Source: an uncultured Verrucomicrobiales bacterium (GTDB lineage: Bacteria > Verrucomicrobiota > Verrucomicrobiia > Verrucomicrobiales > Akkermansiaceae). Taken from it: a DNA stretch of 39,125 nucleotides. The position numbers and the translations under genes are program-made. A model generated the notes under the pieces. That model worked only from the letters and a program-made list of their open reading frames with translations. It was not told the origin of the DNA and searched no databases. Below are positions 31,436 through 39,125 of the stretch, in pieces (position 1 is the first letter of the stretch; every line of letters starts with the position of its first letter). The stretch is from positions 1 to 39,125 of the forward strand of contig CALCWC010000086.1 of the NCBI GenBank assembly GCA_937905985.1, in the 5' to 3' direction.

Positions 31436-33826
31436 TTAATAATACGGGGTGAGGCCGTGCTTCCAGATGTGCTTGAGGTCCTGGATGTCGGCGGTGAGGA
31501 CGGTCTTGTCGTTTGCGGTGAGGGTGAGCTTGGCGTCTGCGGTGGCGGAGCCCACGCGGGCGCAGGGGAAGCCCTGCATGGCCGCCTCGAACTCCGCGGC
31601 CATGTCCTCGTCCACCTCCACCAGGAAGCGGCCCGTGCTCTCCGTGAAGCAGGGCACGGCGTTGTTCTTCCAGCCGCCCACGGTGGGCAGCTTGTCCAGG
31701 GCAATCTCAATGCCGCCCTTGCCGGAGAAGGCCATCTCCGCCGCGGCCACGGCCAGGCCGCCCTCCGAGAGGTCGTGTGCGGAAAGCACCAGGCCCTTGG
31801 TGAGCGCGTTCTCGTAGTACGCCTTGTAGAGGGCGTAGTTCTTGGCGCAGTCGGTTTGCGGCACCTTGGCGTCTGCAATGCCCTTGATGCGGGCGTAGAC
31901 GCTGGCACCCATCTCGTCCTCCGTGTTGCCGACCATGAAGATGACGCTGTTGTTGCGGCGCAGGGAGGCGCCGTGGACGTGTTCGGGGTCTTCCACCACG
32001 CCGAAACCGGAGCAGAGGAAGGTGACGGGGATGTTGACGGGACCGTCCTCGGTCTCGAAGTAGTTGTAGAAGGAATCCTTGCCGGAGACGTAGGGGGCGC
32101 CGTAGGCCAGGGCGGCCTCGCGGATGCCCTTGGCGCATTCCACGATGCGGCCCAGCTCGGTGGGTTCCTCCGGGTTGCCCATGCAGAAGTTGTCCAGCAG
32201 GGCAATCTTGTCCGGGTTCGTGCCGGCCAGCACCAGCTGGCGCACGGTTTCGTCCACCGTGCCGGTGCCCATGGCGTACGGGTCCTTCTTGCCCCATTCC
32301 GGCAGAATGGCCAGCGCCAGGGACATCAGCTTCTCCGAGCCGTCGATATCAATGACGGAGGCGTCCTGCGGGGCGTCCGCGCTGGCACCGGCAAGCGGCT
32401 TGAGCACGGTGTTGCCCTGCACCTCGTGGTCGTATTCGCGGATGATGGGCTCGCGGGAGACCACCGCGAAGTCGCCGAACACGGCCTTCAGGTCTTCTGC
32501 CAGGTGGGTGTCGTCCAGCGCGTGGCCGGTCTTGGCCTCGGGAGAGGTGAAGACGGAGGTGAGGTGCTTGGTGGGGGCCTCGTGGAGCTTGGAGTTGTCG
32601 AGCTCGCAGACGAGCTCGCCGTTGTGCCAGACGCGGAGGACGCCGCTGTCGTTGGACTCGCCGAGGATGGTCATTTCCGTCTGGAAGGTGTCGGCGAGCT
32701 TCTGCAGCTCATCCAGGTTCTCCTTCTTGACGGCGAGCACCATGCGCTCCTGGGATTCGGAAAGGAAAATCTGCCAGCTGAGCATGTTGGTTTCCTTGAG
32801 CGGGGCGCGCTCCAGGAACACATCGCCGCCCGTTTCGGAAAGCATCTCGCCCGCGGCGGAAGAGAAGCCGCCCGCGCCGCAGTCCGTCACAAACTCGATG
32901 AGCCCGCGCTCGCGTGCTTCCAGAATGACGTCCAGGGTCTTCTTTTCCTCAATGGGGTTGCCGATCTGCACGGCCTGCTGGTCCTCCGCGTGGGAGTCCT
33001 CGCCCATGGCGGCGGAGGAGAAGGTGGCACCGTGCAGGCCGTCCTTGCCGGTGCGGCCGCCGATGACCACCACGGCCAAGCCGGGCTTCATCTCCTTGGC
33101 GATGTCGCTCTGCGGAATCACGCCGGCGGTTCCGCAGAACACCAGCGGGTTGTAGATGTACGTGGGGTCGAACTGGATGGCGCCGCTGGTGGTGGGAATG
33201 CCCATGCGGTTGCCGTAGTCGCGCACGCCATGCACCACGCCGCGCATGATGCCCAGCGGGTGGATGATGTTGTGGCCCTCCACCATCTCCTGCGGCGTGT
33301 CCGGCGCGCCGAAGCAGAACACATCCAGGTTCGCAATGGGCTTGGCGCCCTTGCCGGCCCCCAGGATGTCGCGTATCACGCCGCCCAGGCCCGTGTTGGC
33401 ACCGGCATACGGCTCAATCGCGCTCGGGTGGTTGTGCGTCTCCGCCTTCAGGCACACGGAAAGCGTGTCGTCCAGCTTGATGAAGCCGGCGTTGTCCACA
33501 AAGCAGCTCAGCACAAACCCGGGCTTGCGCGCCATGATTTCCTTGGACGGGCGCTGGATGAAGGTCTTGTACATGCTCTTGATTTCCTCGGTCTTGCCGT
33601 CCACGGTGTGCTGCACGGTGGCGGCGAAGATGCGGTGCTTGCAGTGCTCGGACCAGGTTTGGGCAATGACCTCCAGCTCCACGTCCGTGGGCTCGCGGCC
33701 TATTTCATTGAAGATTTGCTGCACCACCAGCATGTCCTCTGTGGAGAGGGAGAGCTTCATGTCCTGGCTCAGCTTTGTGAGCTCGGCCTCGCTCAGCGGG
33801 CGCACGGGTATCGTTCGGTATGTCAT
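31436..33826 (-). CDS. purL: Phosphoribosylformylglycinamidine synthase, large subunit (small type)
   Basis: 796 residues. PurL converts FGAR to FGAM using ATP and PurQ-derived ammonia. Family stretches include AQTWSEHCKHRIFAATV near the start, TGLGGVIRDILGAGKGAKP, VVVIGGRTGKDGLHGATFSS and VTDCGAGGFSSAAGEM. It is the short type that needs separate PurS and PurQ; at ~800 residues it is somewhat longer than the Bacillus form (742). ATG at 33826, 21 nt after the PurS-like stop. It is co-transcribed with purC, the purS-like gene and purQ. Confidence 0.97.
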   Translation of the reverse strand: MTYRTIPVRPLSEAELTKLSQDMKLSLSTEDMLVVQQIFNEIGREPTDVELEVIAQTWSEHCKHRIFAATVQHTVDGKTEEIKSMYKTFIQRPSKEIMARKPGFVLSCFVDNAGFIKLDDTLSVCLKAETHNHPSAIEPYAGANTGLGGVIRDILGAGKGAKPIANLDVFCFGAPDTPQEMVEGHNIIHPLGIMRGVVHGVRDYGNRMGIPTTSGAIQFDPTYIYNPLVFCGTAGVIPQSDIAKEMKPGLAVVVIGGRTGKDGLHGATFSSAAMGEDSHAEDQQAVQIGNPIEEKKTLDVILEARERGLIEFVTDCGAGGFSSAAGEMLSETGGDVFLERAPLKETNMLSWQIFLSESQERMVLAVKKENLDELQKLADTFQTEMTILGESNDSGVLRVWHNGELVCELDNSKLHEAPTKHLTSVFTSPEAKTGHALDDTHLAEDLKAVFGDFAVVSREPIIREYDHEVQGNTVLKPLAGASADAPQDASVIDIDGSEKLMSLALAILPEWGKKDPYAMGTGTVDETVRQLVLAGTNPDKIALLDNFCMGNPEEPTELGRIVECAKGIREAALAYGAPYVSGKDSFYNYFETEDGPVNIPVTFLCSGFGVVEDPEHVHGASLRRNNSVIFMVGNTEDEMGASVYARIKGIADAKVPQTDCAKNYALYKAYYENALTKGLVLSAHDLSEGGLAVAAAEMAFSGKGGIEIALDKLPTVGGWKNNAVPCFTESTGRFLVEVDEDMAAEFEAAMQGFPCARVGSATADAKLTLTANDKTVLTADIQDLKHIWKHGLTPYY

Positions 33827-33847
33827 GGGATATGGGAAGGTTGGCGG

Positions 33848-34294
33848 TTATTTGACGCTCCAGGTGTGGATGGCGGGGTTGCAGATGTCTCGGCAGAAGC
33901 GGGCGGAGAGTGCCTCCTTGTCGCCCTGGCCGAAGACGTACACCTTCTGGGTGATGGTGAGGGCGGTGATGGTGAAGGGCAGGCCCTTGCGGCCGCGGTA
34001 GTTGGCCAGGATGGCCTCCTTCTCCAGGTCCAGCGCGCCTTTCTTGATGCCGTAGGAGATGCAGAAGAGCTCGCCGCTCAGCGCGGGCGTGCCGTCGTCC
34101 TGAACCTGCTGGGAGATTTCATCCACCAGCACGCGGTGCAGGTAGTCGCGCGCGGCATCGGTGTCGCCCTCGCACTCCACGGTGTAGAGGCGCGTGTGGT
34201 TGTACGTGAGCTGGTCGGCTATCGGTGTGTAGAGCAGCTTGTTCGCGTCCGTGGCGGACTGGAAGCGGCTGAACACTTCAAGGGTGAGCGTCAT
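33848..34294 (-). CDS. purS: PurS-like subunit of FGAM synthase, double length
   Basis: 148 residues in the purS position between purC and purL. PurS proteins are ~80 residues and form dimers that hold PurL and PurQ together. This one is nearly twice that. It ends like PurS (VYVFGQGDKEALSARFCRDI followed by CNPAI), and an earlier half (VECEGDTDAARDYLHRVLVD) has the same helix-rich tone. A fused PurS pair, like the N-terminal domain of large PurL proteins, is the simplest reading, but the similarity of the first half is weak. The symbol is given by position and the C-terminal half. Confidence 0.75.
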   Translation of the reverse strand: MTLTLEVFSRFQSATDANKLLYTPIADQLTYNHTRLYTVECEGDTDAARDYLHRVLVDEISQQVQDDGTPALSGELFCISYGIKKGALDLEKEAILANYRGRKGLPFTITALTITQKVYVFGQGDKEALSARFCRDICNPAIHTWSVK

Positions 34295-34328
34295 AGTTGT
34301 ATCAGGTGAAAAACGGGTGTAAGTGAAA

Positions 34329-34358
34329 GCCGCCCCACCCCGTGGGGAGTGGAGCGGC
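34329..34358 (-). other. Strong hairpin between purC and the purS-like gene
   Basis: Minus strand: GCCGCTCCACTCCCC pairs with GGGGTGGGGCGGC (one bulged T, one G-U pair). TTTCACTT follows, not a full T-run. It may stabilise the 3' end of the purC message or partly end transcription between genes. Confidence 0.65.
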
Positions 34359-34372
34359 GAAGTGTTGCAGGC

Positions 34373-35077
34373 TTACTTCTGCAGGCGGTTGAGCACCTCT
34401 GCGTAGGCCTCCATGAAGCCGCCCATGCCGCGGCGGAAGCGGTCCTTGTCCATCTTCTCGTTGGTCTCCACGTCCCACAGGCGGCACGTGTCCGGCGTGA
34501 TCTCGTCCGCCAGCACAATCTGGCTCGGGTCCGTGGAAAGGCGGCCGAACTCGATCTTGAAGTCGATGAGGCGCAGGTTGGCCTTCAGGAAGAACTCTTT
34601 CAGCGTCTCGTTGATGAGCAGGGCCATCTTCTTGATGTAGGCGCTGTCCTCCTCGGAGGCGGCGCCCATCTCGCGGGCGTAGTCGTCGTTGATGAACGGA
34701 TCGCCCAAGGCGTCGTCCTTGTAGGAGAACTCCACAATCGGCTTGGTGAACTGCGTGCCCTCCGCCACGCCCATGCGCTTGGAGAAGGAGCCTGCAGCCA
34801 CGTTGCGCACAATCACCTCAAGCGGCATGATGGACACCTTCTTCACCAGCAGGTTGATGTCGTCCATATCCGCCACCAGGTGGGTCTTCACGCCCTTCTC
34901 CTCAAGCATGTTGTAGATGATGAGGGTGATGGCCTTGTTGAAGCGGCCCTTGTTCTCGAAATCCTCCTTCTTCTCACCGTTGAATGCGGTGGCGGAGTCT
35001 TTGTACTCCATGCGGAGCACATTCGGGTCGTCGGTGGTGTAGAGTCTCTTGGCTTTGCCTTCGTAAATCGGTTCCAT
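34373..35077 (-). CDS. purC: SAICAR synthase PurC
   Basis: 234 residues. PurC condenses CAIR with aspartate in purine synthesis. It starts MEPIYEGKAKRLYTTDDPNV, the standard PurC opening, and continues with DSATAFNGEKKEDFENKG, EVIVRNVAAGSFSKRMG and VLADEITPDTCRLWD. All are at family positions and the length is standard. ATG 35077; an in-frame start at 35152 would lie upstream of the promoter. It is the first gene of the pur operon. The leader contains GCGCTT/AAGCGC (35087-35101), which could modulate translation. Confidence 0.97.
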   Translation of the reverse strand: MEPIYEGKAKRLYTTDDPNVLRMEYKDSATAFNGEKKEDFENKGRFNKAITLIIYNMLEEKGVKTHLVADMDDINLLVKKVSIMPLEVIVRNVAAGSFSKRMGVAEGTQFTKPIVEFSYKDDALGDPFINDDYAREMGAASEEDSAYIKKMALLINETLKEFFLKANLRLIDFKIEFGRLSTDPSQIVLADEITPDTCRLWDVETNEKMDKDRFRRGMGGFMEAYAEVLNRLQK

Positions 35078-35112
35078 GGTCGTATCGCGGCGCGCTTTCG
35101 AAGCGCCGCCAG

Positions 35113-35142
35113 ATTCTACCCTCCCACGCGCGCGTGAGTCAA
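35113..35142 (-). promoter_or_regulatory. pur operon promoter
   Basis: Minus strand: TTGACT (35142-35137), 18-bp spacer, TAGAAT (35118-35113), 35 nt before the purC ATG. It lies 7 nt beyond the stop of the transporter gene. No PurR-box-like palindrome was recognised. Confidence 0.7.
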
Positions 35143-35148
35143 GGACAA

Positions 35149-36144
35149 TCATTCGCTATCCCGAAATTTCGCCTGCGTTTTTTCACGGCGCGCATCCACC
35201 CGGTTGAACAAACCGGCAAGGAGGGTGCCGGTGATGGAGTGCCACACGCAGCAGATGGCGGAGGCCACGGCGGCCTCCGGCAGGAGGGGGAAATGCTTTC
35301 CGGCCAGCACGGTGGCCAGCCCGGCGTTCTGCATGCCCACCTCAATGGCGATGGTGCGGCGCTTGGGACGGCTCATGCGGGTGATGCGCCCCACCTGGTA
35401 GCCCAGGGCGTAGCCCAGCGAGTTGTGGACGCAGACGGTGACGAAGATGAGAGCGCCCGCGCTGAAGAAGCGCGCGCCGTGAGCGGCCACCACCGCGCCC
35501 ACAATGAGCGCCAGCCCAATGACGGAGAGCCCCGGCATCACCGCGCAAATCTCACGGTAGCGCGGTGCCTTGCCCCACACGGCATTGCCGATGCCGCCCA
35601 CGGTGACGGGCAGGATGGTGACCAGCAGGATGCTTTGGAACATGCCCCAGGCATCCACGTCGATATTCTCCCCCGCCAGCCAGAGCACCAGCAGCGGCGT
35701 GAGCAGGGGCGCCAGCAGGGTGGAGGCGGTTGTCATGCCCACGGAGAAGGCCACATCTCCCTTGCAGAGGAAGCTCATGATGTTGCTGGAGACCCCGCCG
35801 GGGCAGCATCCCACCAGGATGAGCCCCGCCGCAATGCCGCGCGGCAGGCCGCAGAAATGCACCAGCAGGAACGCCACCAGCGGCATGATGGTGTATTGCG
35901 CGCAGGCACCGATGAAGATATCCAGCGGCCTGCGCGCCAGCATGCGGAAATCCTCCGGCCGCAGTGTCATGCCCATGGTGAGCATCACCACGCCCAGGAT
36001 GGCTGTCTGCGTGTTCCCGTGCACCCAGGAGAATGCCCCCGGCAGGAAGAACGCCACCACCGCCGCCGCTATGACGAAGGGCGAGGTGTAGCGTGAGAGC
36101 AGGGCGCTGCCCCTCTGCAACATCTGCAACATAACGCGCCGCAT
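35149..36144 (-). CDS. Bile acid:sodium symporter family transporter
   Basis: 331 residues from ATG 36144 (a second ATG at 36132 is the alternative; see promoter). About nine to ten membrane helices. The SLC10-type signature GCCPGGVSSNIMSFLCKGDV is present, followed by FSVGMTTASTLLAPLLTPLL, which holds the sodium sites of this family. The substrate could be bile acids, steroid-like acids or other organic anions; sequence alone does not tell. It is an inner-membrane Na+ symporter. Its stop lies 7 nt before the pur promoter. A strong terminator upstream separates it from the DUF4143 gene. Confidence 0.9.
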   Translation of the reverse strand: MRRVMLQMLQRGSALLSRYTSPFVIAAAVVAFFLPGAFSWVHGNTQTAILGVVMLTMGMTLRPEDFRMLARRPLDIFIGACAQYTIMPLVAFLLVHFCGLPRGIAAGLILVGCCPGGVSSNIMSFLCKGDVAFSVGMTTASTLLAPLLTPLLVLWLAGENIDVDAWGMFQSILLVTILPVTVGGIGNAVWGKAPRYREICAVMPGLSVIGLALIVGAVVAAHGARFFSAGALIFVTVCVHNSLGYALGYQVGRITRMSRPKRRTIAIEVGMQNAGLATVLAGKHFPLLPEAAVASAICCVWHSITGTLLAGLFNRVDARREKTQAKFRDSE

Positions 36145-36172
36145 TGTACCCCCATCTCCTCGCGCTTGTAAA
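36143..36172 (-). promoter_or_regulatory. Possible promoter of the transporter gene
   Basis: Minus strand: TTTACA (36172-36167), 18-bp spacer, TACAAT (36148-36143). The -10 box touches the ATG at 36144; if used, translation would start at ATG 36132, 10 nt downstream. This would make the protein 327 residues. Confidence 0.4.
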
Positions 36173-36229
36173 GCCCGCCAAAACGTCATGCCCCGCGCAT
36201 GAACCCGCGCCCCCTCTCTCTCCCGGCAC

Positions 36230-36264
36230 AAAAAAACCGGCGGACGCCTTTCAGCGCCCGCCGG
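36230..36264 (-). terminator. Strong terminator downstream of the DUF4143 gene
   Basis: Minus strand: CCGGCGG-G-CGC stem (36264-36254) pairs with GCG-T-CCGCCGG (36247-36237), then seven T (36236-36230). The space from 36265 to the stop at 36417 holds no gene I can support; a small RNA ending at this terminator is possible. Confidence 0.85.
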
Positions 36265-36416
36265 CCAAACAAAAACAAACTACATGAAAAAAACTGTCTC
36301 AACAGCCTTGCCCCACTCAGGGCTTATGAAGGGTAGACACGGCCGGTGGGGAAAGTGTTCAAAATTTTTTGGATTTTTTTTCTTTGGAGGAAAACAAGGG
36401 AGCGCAAGCCGCCCTT

Positions 36417-37841
36417 TCACCCCAGCAGGTAGCAGAGGGCTTGCGCGGGAATCCGCACGAGCGGGCGGGCTGCGCCCTTGGTCCTGGTGTCCAGCCCGAA
36501 ATCCGCGCTGCCCCTGGTGGCCACGAAGGCGGCCAGGGTGTCCGGGTGGGCGCAGAGGGTGCGGATGGCCTCCGCGGCGCCGATGGTGGCGTCGTGGCGG
36601 TACTTGACCTCGCAGGCGAGCCTCTTGCCGTTGGGGAAATCGGCCACAATGTCCACCTCCTTGTCCCGGCGGCCCAGGCGGGCGTAGCCGAGCCTGGCGG
36701 TGGGAGCGAAGGCATCGTGGAAGTGCTTGAAGACGGCGGCTTCCGCGGATTTACCGAGCTGCTCGGCATCCTCCAGCACGTTGGGCATGGAGAGACACGC
36801 GAGCCGCATGCCCGCATCCGCCACGTAGATTTTGGGGTTGCCCTTGAGCATCTTCTTGCCGGTGCCGCCCGCAGGGTTGCTCACGTGGATGAGGTTGGCG
36901 TCCTGCAGGTAGCCGATGTAGCGCTGGAGGGTGGATTTGGCCATGCCCTCCACATCCTGGCAGAGGGTGGAGTAGTTCACCAGATCCCCGGATGCCAGGC
37001 AGAGGTGCATGAAGACCCTCTCCAGCTGGAGGGGGCTGCGGACCTCGAAGAGGGCGGGGATATCTCGCTTGAGCACCTTCTCCACCACGTCCTCCCGCAT
37101 GCACTGCTGGCATTCATGGATGTCCGGGTTGAAGGCGAGCTCCGGGAAGCCGCCGCACTGCAGGTAGCGGTTCCAGTGCGGGGTGAGCCCGCCAAGCGCG
37201 TTCATCAGCGCCGTGAAGTCCGCCTTGGGCATGGCGGGCAGCTCCTCCACCGCCGGCAGCGCGGCGGGCAGGCTCAACGGCACGTCTGTGAGCGTGCAGT
37301 ACTCACGGAAGCTCATGGTGGGCATGCGCAGGTTCCTCCAGCGTCCCACGCCGCTGTCCGACATCCCGCGCCGGATTTCCGGGCTGGCGGAGCCCGTGGC
37401 CACGGCGCGGATCTCCGGGCGCTGGTCGTACAGGTCTTTCAGCCAGAGAGACCAATCATCCGCGTACTGCACTTCGTCCAGAAAGTAGTAGCAGGTGCCG
37501 CTGTGCGGCGTGCTCTCCTCGTACGCGCGCAACACTTCCGCGAAACCCGCCAGCTTCAGCAGCGGGTTGTCGAACGACACATACAGGATGTTGCCCGCCG
37601 GCACCCCGCGCGCCAGCAGCTCCGCCACCACCTGCTTCATGGTGGTGGTTTTGCCCACCCGCCGCGGTCCGGATATCACCGCGTGCCGGCGCAGGCGCGG
37701 GTTGTCGATGGTCTCCAGCACCTCGGTGAAGGCGTGCCGCCGTATGGCCGGTAGCTGCAGGGATGCGGCTTCCGTGCCGTTCCACCACGGGTTGAAGCGC
37801 CGCAGCAGCTGGTACAGGTGTTCTTGGTTGATATTGCTCAT
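36417..37841 (-). CDS. AAA ATPase with DUF4143 C-terminal domain
   Basis: 474 residues from ATG 37841, preceded by GAAAGGCG as ribosome site. Walker A is GPRRVGKT (residues 58-65), Walker B is in CYYFLDEVQYADDW (near 123), and ATGSASPEI is the sensor stretch. A winged-helix-like middle follows (STLCQDVEGMAKSTLQRYIG). The DUF4143 nuclease-like end has EVDIVADFPNG and LACEVKYR, where E/D...E-x-K is of the restriction-like fold. The family is widespread in gut bacteria; its function is not established and DNA-related roles have been proposed. A TTGACA promoter and paired palindromic elements lie upstream. Confidence 0.88.
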   Translation of the reverse strand: MSNINQEHLYQLLRRFNPWWNGTEAASLQLPAIRRHAFTEVLETIDNPRLRRHAVISGPRRVGKTTTMKQVVAELLARGVPAGNILYVSFDNPLLKLAGFAEVLRAYEESTPHSGTCYYFLDEVQYADDWSLWLKDLYDQRPEIRAVATGSASPEIRRGMSDSGVGRWRNLRMPTMSFREYCTLTDVPLSLPAALPAVEELPAMPKADFTALMNALGGLTPHWNRYLQCGGFPELAFNPDIHECQQCMREDVVEKVLKRDIPALFEVRSPLQLERVFMHLCLASGDLVNYSTLCQDVEGMAKSTLQRYIGYLQDANLIHVSNPAGGTGKKMLKGNPKIYVADAGMRLACLSMPNVLEDAEQLGKSAEAAVFKHFHDAFAPTARLGYARLGRRDKEVDIVADFPNGKRLACEVKYRHDATIGAAEAIRTLCAHPDTLAAFVATRGSADFGLDTRTKGAARPLVRIPAQALCYLLG

Positions 37842-37861
37842 TTTTTCGCCTTTCTTGGTCA

Positions 37862-37890
37862 AATTTACACCCTGTATTGCGCTTTGTCAA
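37862..37890 (-). promoter_or_regulatory. DUF4143 gene promoter
   Basis: Minus strand: consensus TTGACA (37890-37885), 17-bp spacer, TAAATT (37867-37862). ATG 37841 is 20 nt downstream. Operator-like elements begin 7 bp upstream of the -35 box. Confidence 0.8.
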
Positions 37891-37897
37891 GCAAAAA

Positions 37898-37948
37898 CGG
37901 AAGATATAAGTTCCGAAAACGCAAAAAAGACGGAAGGTATATAGTTCC
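37898..37948 (-). promoter_or_regulatory. Operator-like palindrome pair 1, 33-nt spacing
   Basis: CGGAAGATATAAGTTCC (37898-37914) and CGGAAGGTATATAGTTCC (37931-37948) begin exactly 33 nt apart, just upstream of the DUF4143 -35 box. Each is a GGAA...TTCC palindrome around TATA. Confidence 0.65.
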
Positions 37949-38132
37949 ATCGGGCAGCAGGGAGGGCAGTAGAGGGGGCGTTTTGGATAACTTCCCCGCC
38001 TGGAATGCTGTCAAAGAGCGGGCGAAAATGACACAATAAGTGAAAAAAACACAAGGACAGGACGTTTTTTGCTTCAATCTGCACGCTCGTAAAGCATGAA
38101 ATTTCAATTAACAGCAACTCGAAATGTCAAAT

Positions 38133-38183
38133 CGGTAGTTATATGTTCCAAATCTGCAGCAAAATCGGAAAGTACAACTACCG
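38133..38183. promoter_or_regulatory. Operator-like palindrome pair 2, 33-nt spacing
   Basis: CGGTAGTTATATGTTCC (38133-38149) and CGGAAAGTACAACTACCG (38166-38183) again begin 33 nt apart, with TGTCAA (38125-38130) beside them. No gene follows, so this is probably the leftover control region of a lost gene. The gene-free stretch 37842-38402 otherwise holds nothing recognised. Confidence 0.6.
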
Positions 38184-38402
38184 AAGTGCGAGAAATTGGC
38201 GCTGATGGATACCATGCATCCCGTGGGCGGAGGAAGCAGGCCTGCAATTCCCGCGGCGCAGCCGCCCCATCTACAAATTGTCAATCGCAAGTCTTTGCCG
38301 TCCCATAGCGCACCGGAGGCGAAGCACCAGCCGGCCACCTTCGTTGGCACTCATCATTGCATATCTCCTGCCACGCCGTGGTTGGGTGGCACCGGAGCGG
38401 AA

Positions 38403-38804
38403 TCAATTTCTGGCAGGCTGGGGCGGAGGGGTGGCGGAGCTGGGTTTTCGCTCGGGAGCCGGGCGGTGGATGACGGTTTCTCCGGCCTTGGCCTGGTTGG
38501 CGCGGTCGCGTGCCACCTGCTCAAAGTACTCCGGGTCCATGAGCCAGTGGAATTCGTTGTAGGCCTGCGTTTCCGCGGCCTTGGCGCGGTTGTACTCGCT
38601 CTGGGCCTGGTCGCGGTTCTGCTCCAGCCTGTAGAGCTCCAGCAAGGGGTTGAGCACCAGCAGGGACGCCAGGAAGAGCACCAGCACCAGCAGGATGACG
38701 CCCGCCAGCACAATGAGGCCGGAGATGCCATGCTGGCGGCTCTCGCGCAGCCGATCCCTCTCATCCAGGGTGGGGCGTCCGGTGTAGTCGAGCTGAAGCG
38801 GCAT
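38403..38804 (-). CDS. FtsB/DivIC-like septum formation initiator protein
   Basis: 133 residues. A short cytosolic start is followed by one membrane helix (GLIVLAGVILLVLVLFLASLL, ~residues 28-48), a coiled-coil-prone segment (ELYRLEQNRDQAQSEYNRAKAA), then MDPEYFEQVARDRANQAKAG, which is the DPEYxExxAR motif seen in FtsB/DivIC after the coiled coil. The tail is Pro-rich. Such proteins bridge FtsL/FtsQ at the division septum. Its ATG is 24 nt after the upstream stop. The order of family features is right, but overall similarity is short, so no symbol is given. Confidence 0.75.
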   Translation of the reverse strand: MPLQLDYTGRPTLDERDRLRESRQHGISGLIVLAGVILLVLVLFLASLLVLNPLLELYRLEQNRDQAQSEYNRAKAAETQAYNEFHWLMDPEYFEQVARDRANQAKAGETVIHRPAPERKPSSATPPPQPARN

Positions 38805-38828
38805 GGCGAAAGGGCGGAGGGAAGTGGG

Positions 38829-39125
38829 TTATCGTTCGGCGAAGGGGACGAACCTGCCGCGGCGCGCCAGCAGGAGGACGTGCATGCGGTTCTGCTTGCC
38901 CTTGGAGGAAGCGGGCACGGGGGAGAAGCTGGTCTCAAACCCGGCCTTGCCGAGCGTGCCCTCCAGGCGTTTGTCTCGCTTGGCAAGCGTGATGGCCAGC
39001 AGGCTGCCGCCTTTCAGCGCGTTGAAGAACGCCTGGGCGTCTCCCAGGCTCATCTCGCACCGCGCAAAGGTGTGGCGCAGCAGGATGGCGTGCAGCGAGC
39101 CCGTGCGCTTGCGGCACAAATCCGC
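38829..39125 (-). CDS. C-terminal part of a possible SAM-dependent methyltransferase (truncated)
   Basis: The frame is open to the window edge, so the N-terminus is missing; about 98 residues are visible. The layout FFNALKGGSLLAITLAKRDK, then a helix, then GFETSFSPVP and MHVLLLARRG looks like strands 5-7 of a class-I methyltransferase fold. No catalytic motif is in view, so this is a fold guess only. It is directly upstream of the FtsB-like gene. Confidence 0.4.
   Translation of the reverse strand, partial: ADLCRKRTGSLHAILLRHTFARCEMSLGDAQAFFNALKGGSLLAITLAKRDKRLEGTLGKAGFETSFSPVPASSKGKQNRMHVLLLARRGRFVPFAER

Noticed and set aside
36284..36607. Plus-strand frame beginning MKKTVSTALPHSG downstream of the terminator hairpin
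   Set aside because: Quickly becomes low-complexity antisense of the AAA gene; no promoter on that strand.
37898..38183. Short regularly spaced elements as a CRISPR array
   Set aside because: Only two units per group, palindromic and diverged, with no cas genes nearby.

Overview
The window is a high-GC bacterial chromosome segment. Core genes are densely packed and separated by lower-GC islets of secreted or membrane proteins. The gene set fits a Gram-negative, probably gut-associated Verrucomicrobiota (Akkermansia-like): periplasmic alpha-2-macroglobulin next to PBP1C, cytochrome bd with a DUF4492 leader gene, small-type PurL with a separate PurS, AAA/DUF4143 ATPase. The phylum call is inference from gene content and style; no rRNA or other marker is present.

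Layout. 1-9159: end of plsX, then an alpha-2-macroglobulin/pbpC pair with a 1-nt stop/start overlap (cell-envelope defence and peptidoglycan repair). 9160-10315: copy 1 of a dispersed repeat, an AT-rich membrane protein gene and a GC-rich array of small hairpins. 10316-13225: DUF4492-cydA-cydB, a high-affinity quinol oxidase operon with a clear sigma-70-type promoter inside a 10-bp inverted repeat. 13226-16829: second islet with repeat copies 2 and 3, a 220-bp MITE-like element inserted into copy 2, a Sel1-repeat protein, two unknown genes and one gene interrupted by an in-frame TGA. 16896-24646 (minus strand): a secreted protein, a decayed Abi_2-family gene, CD225/dispanin, DUF2752, der, a tiny lipoprotein, a secreted Ig-like protein, a pseudokinase-FGE-like fusion, a TPR protein and a membrane protein. 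24758-28643 (plus): polysaccharide deacetylase, a basic disordered protein, rph, and an unusual secreted Trp-Gly-Lys repeat protein with a Cys cluster and no acidic residues. 28644-30634: third islet with repeat copy 4, a secreted unknown and an ankyrin-repeat lipoprotein. 30637-35142 (minus): purC-purS-purL-purQ operon with promoter, internal hairpin and terminator. 35149-39125 (minus): bile-acid:sodium-symporter-type transporter, AAA/DUF4143 ATPase with paired operator-like repeats upstream, an FtsB/DivIC-like protein and the end of a possible methyltransferase gene.

The most interesting signals are non-coding. (i) A repeat family with promoter-like sequence lies just after core genes and just before accessory genes. 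(ii) One copy carries a 220-bp insertion with 24-bp terminal inverted repeats and a near-perfect 7-bp target duplication; removing it restores alignment with the other copies. (iii) Several genes have a -10 box ending about 8 nt before the start codon, which predicts leaderless mRNAs. (iv) Two pairs of palindromic elements upstream of the DUF4143 gene both have an exact 33-nt spacing. The WGK-repeat protein is the most unusual coding sequence. All similarity statements come from reading motifs; no database search was run.
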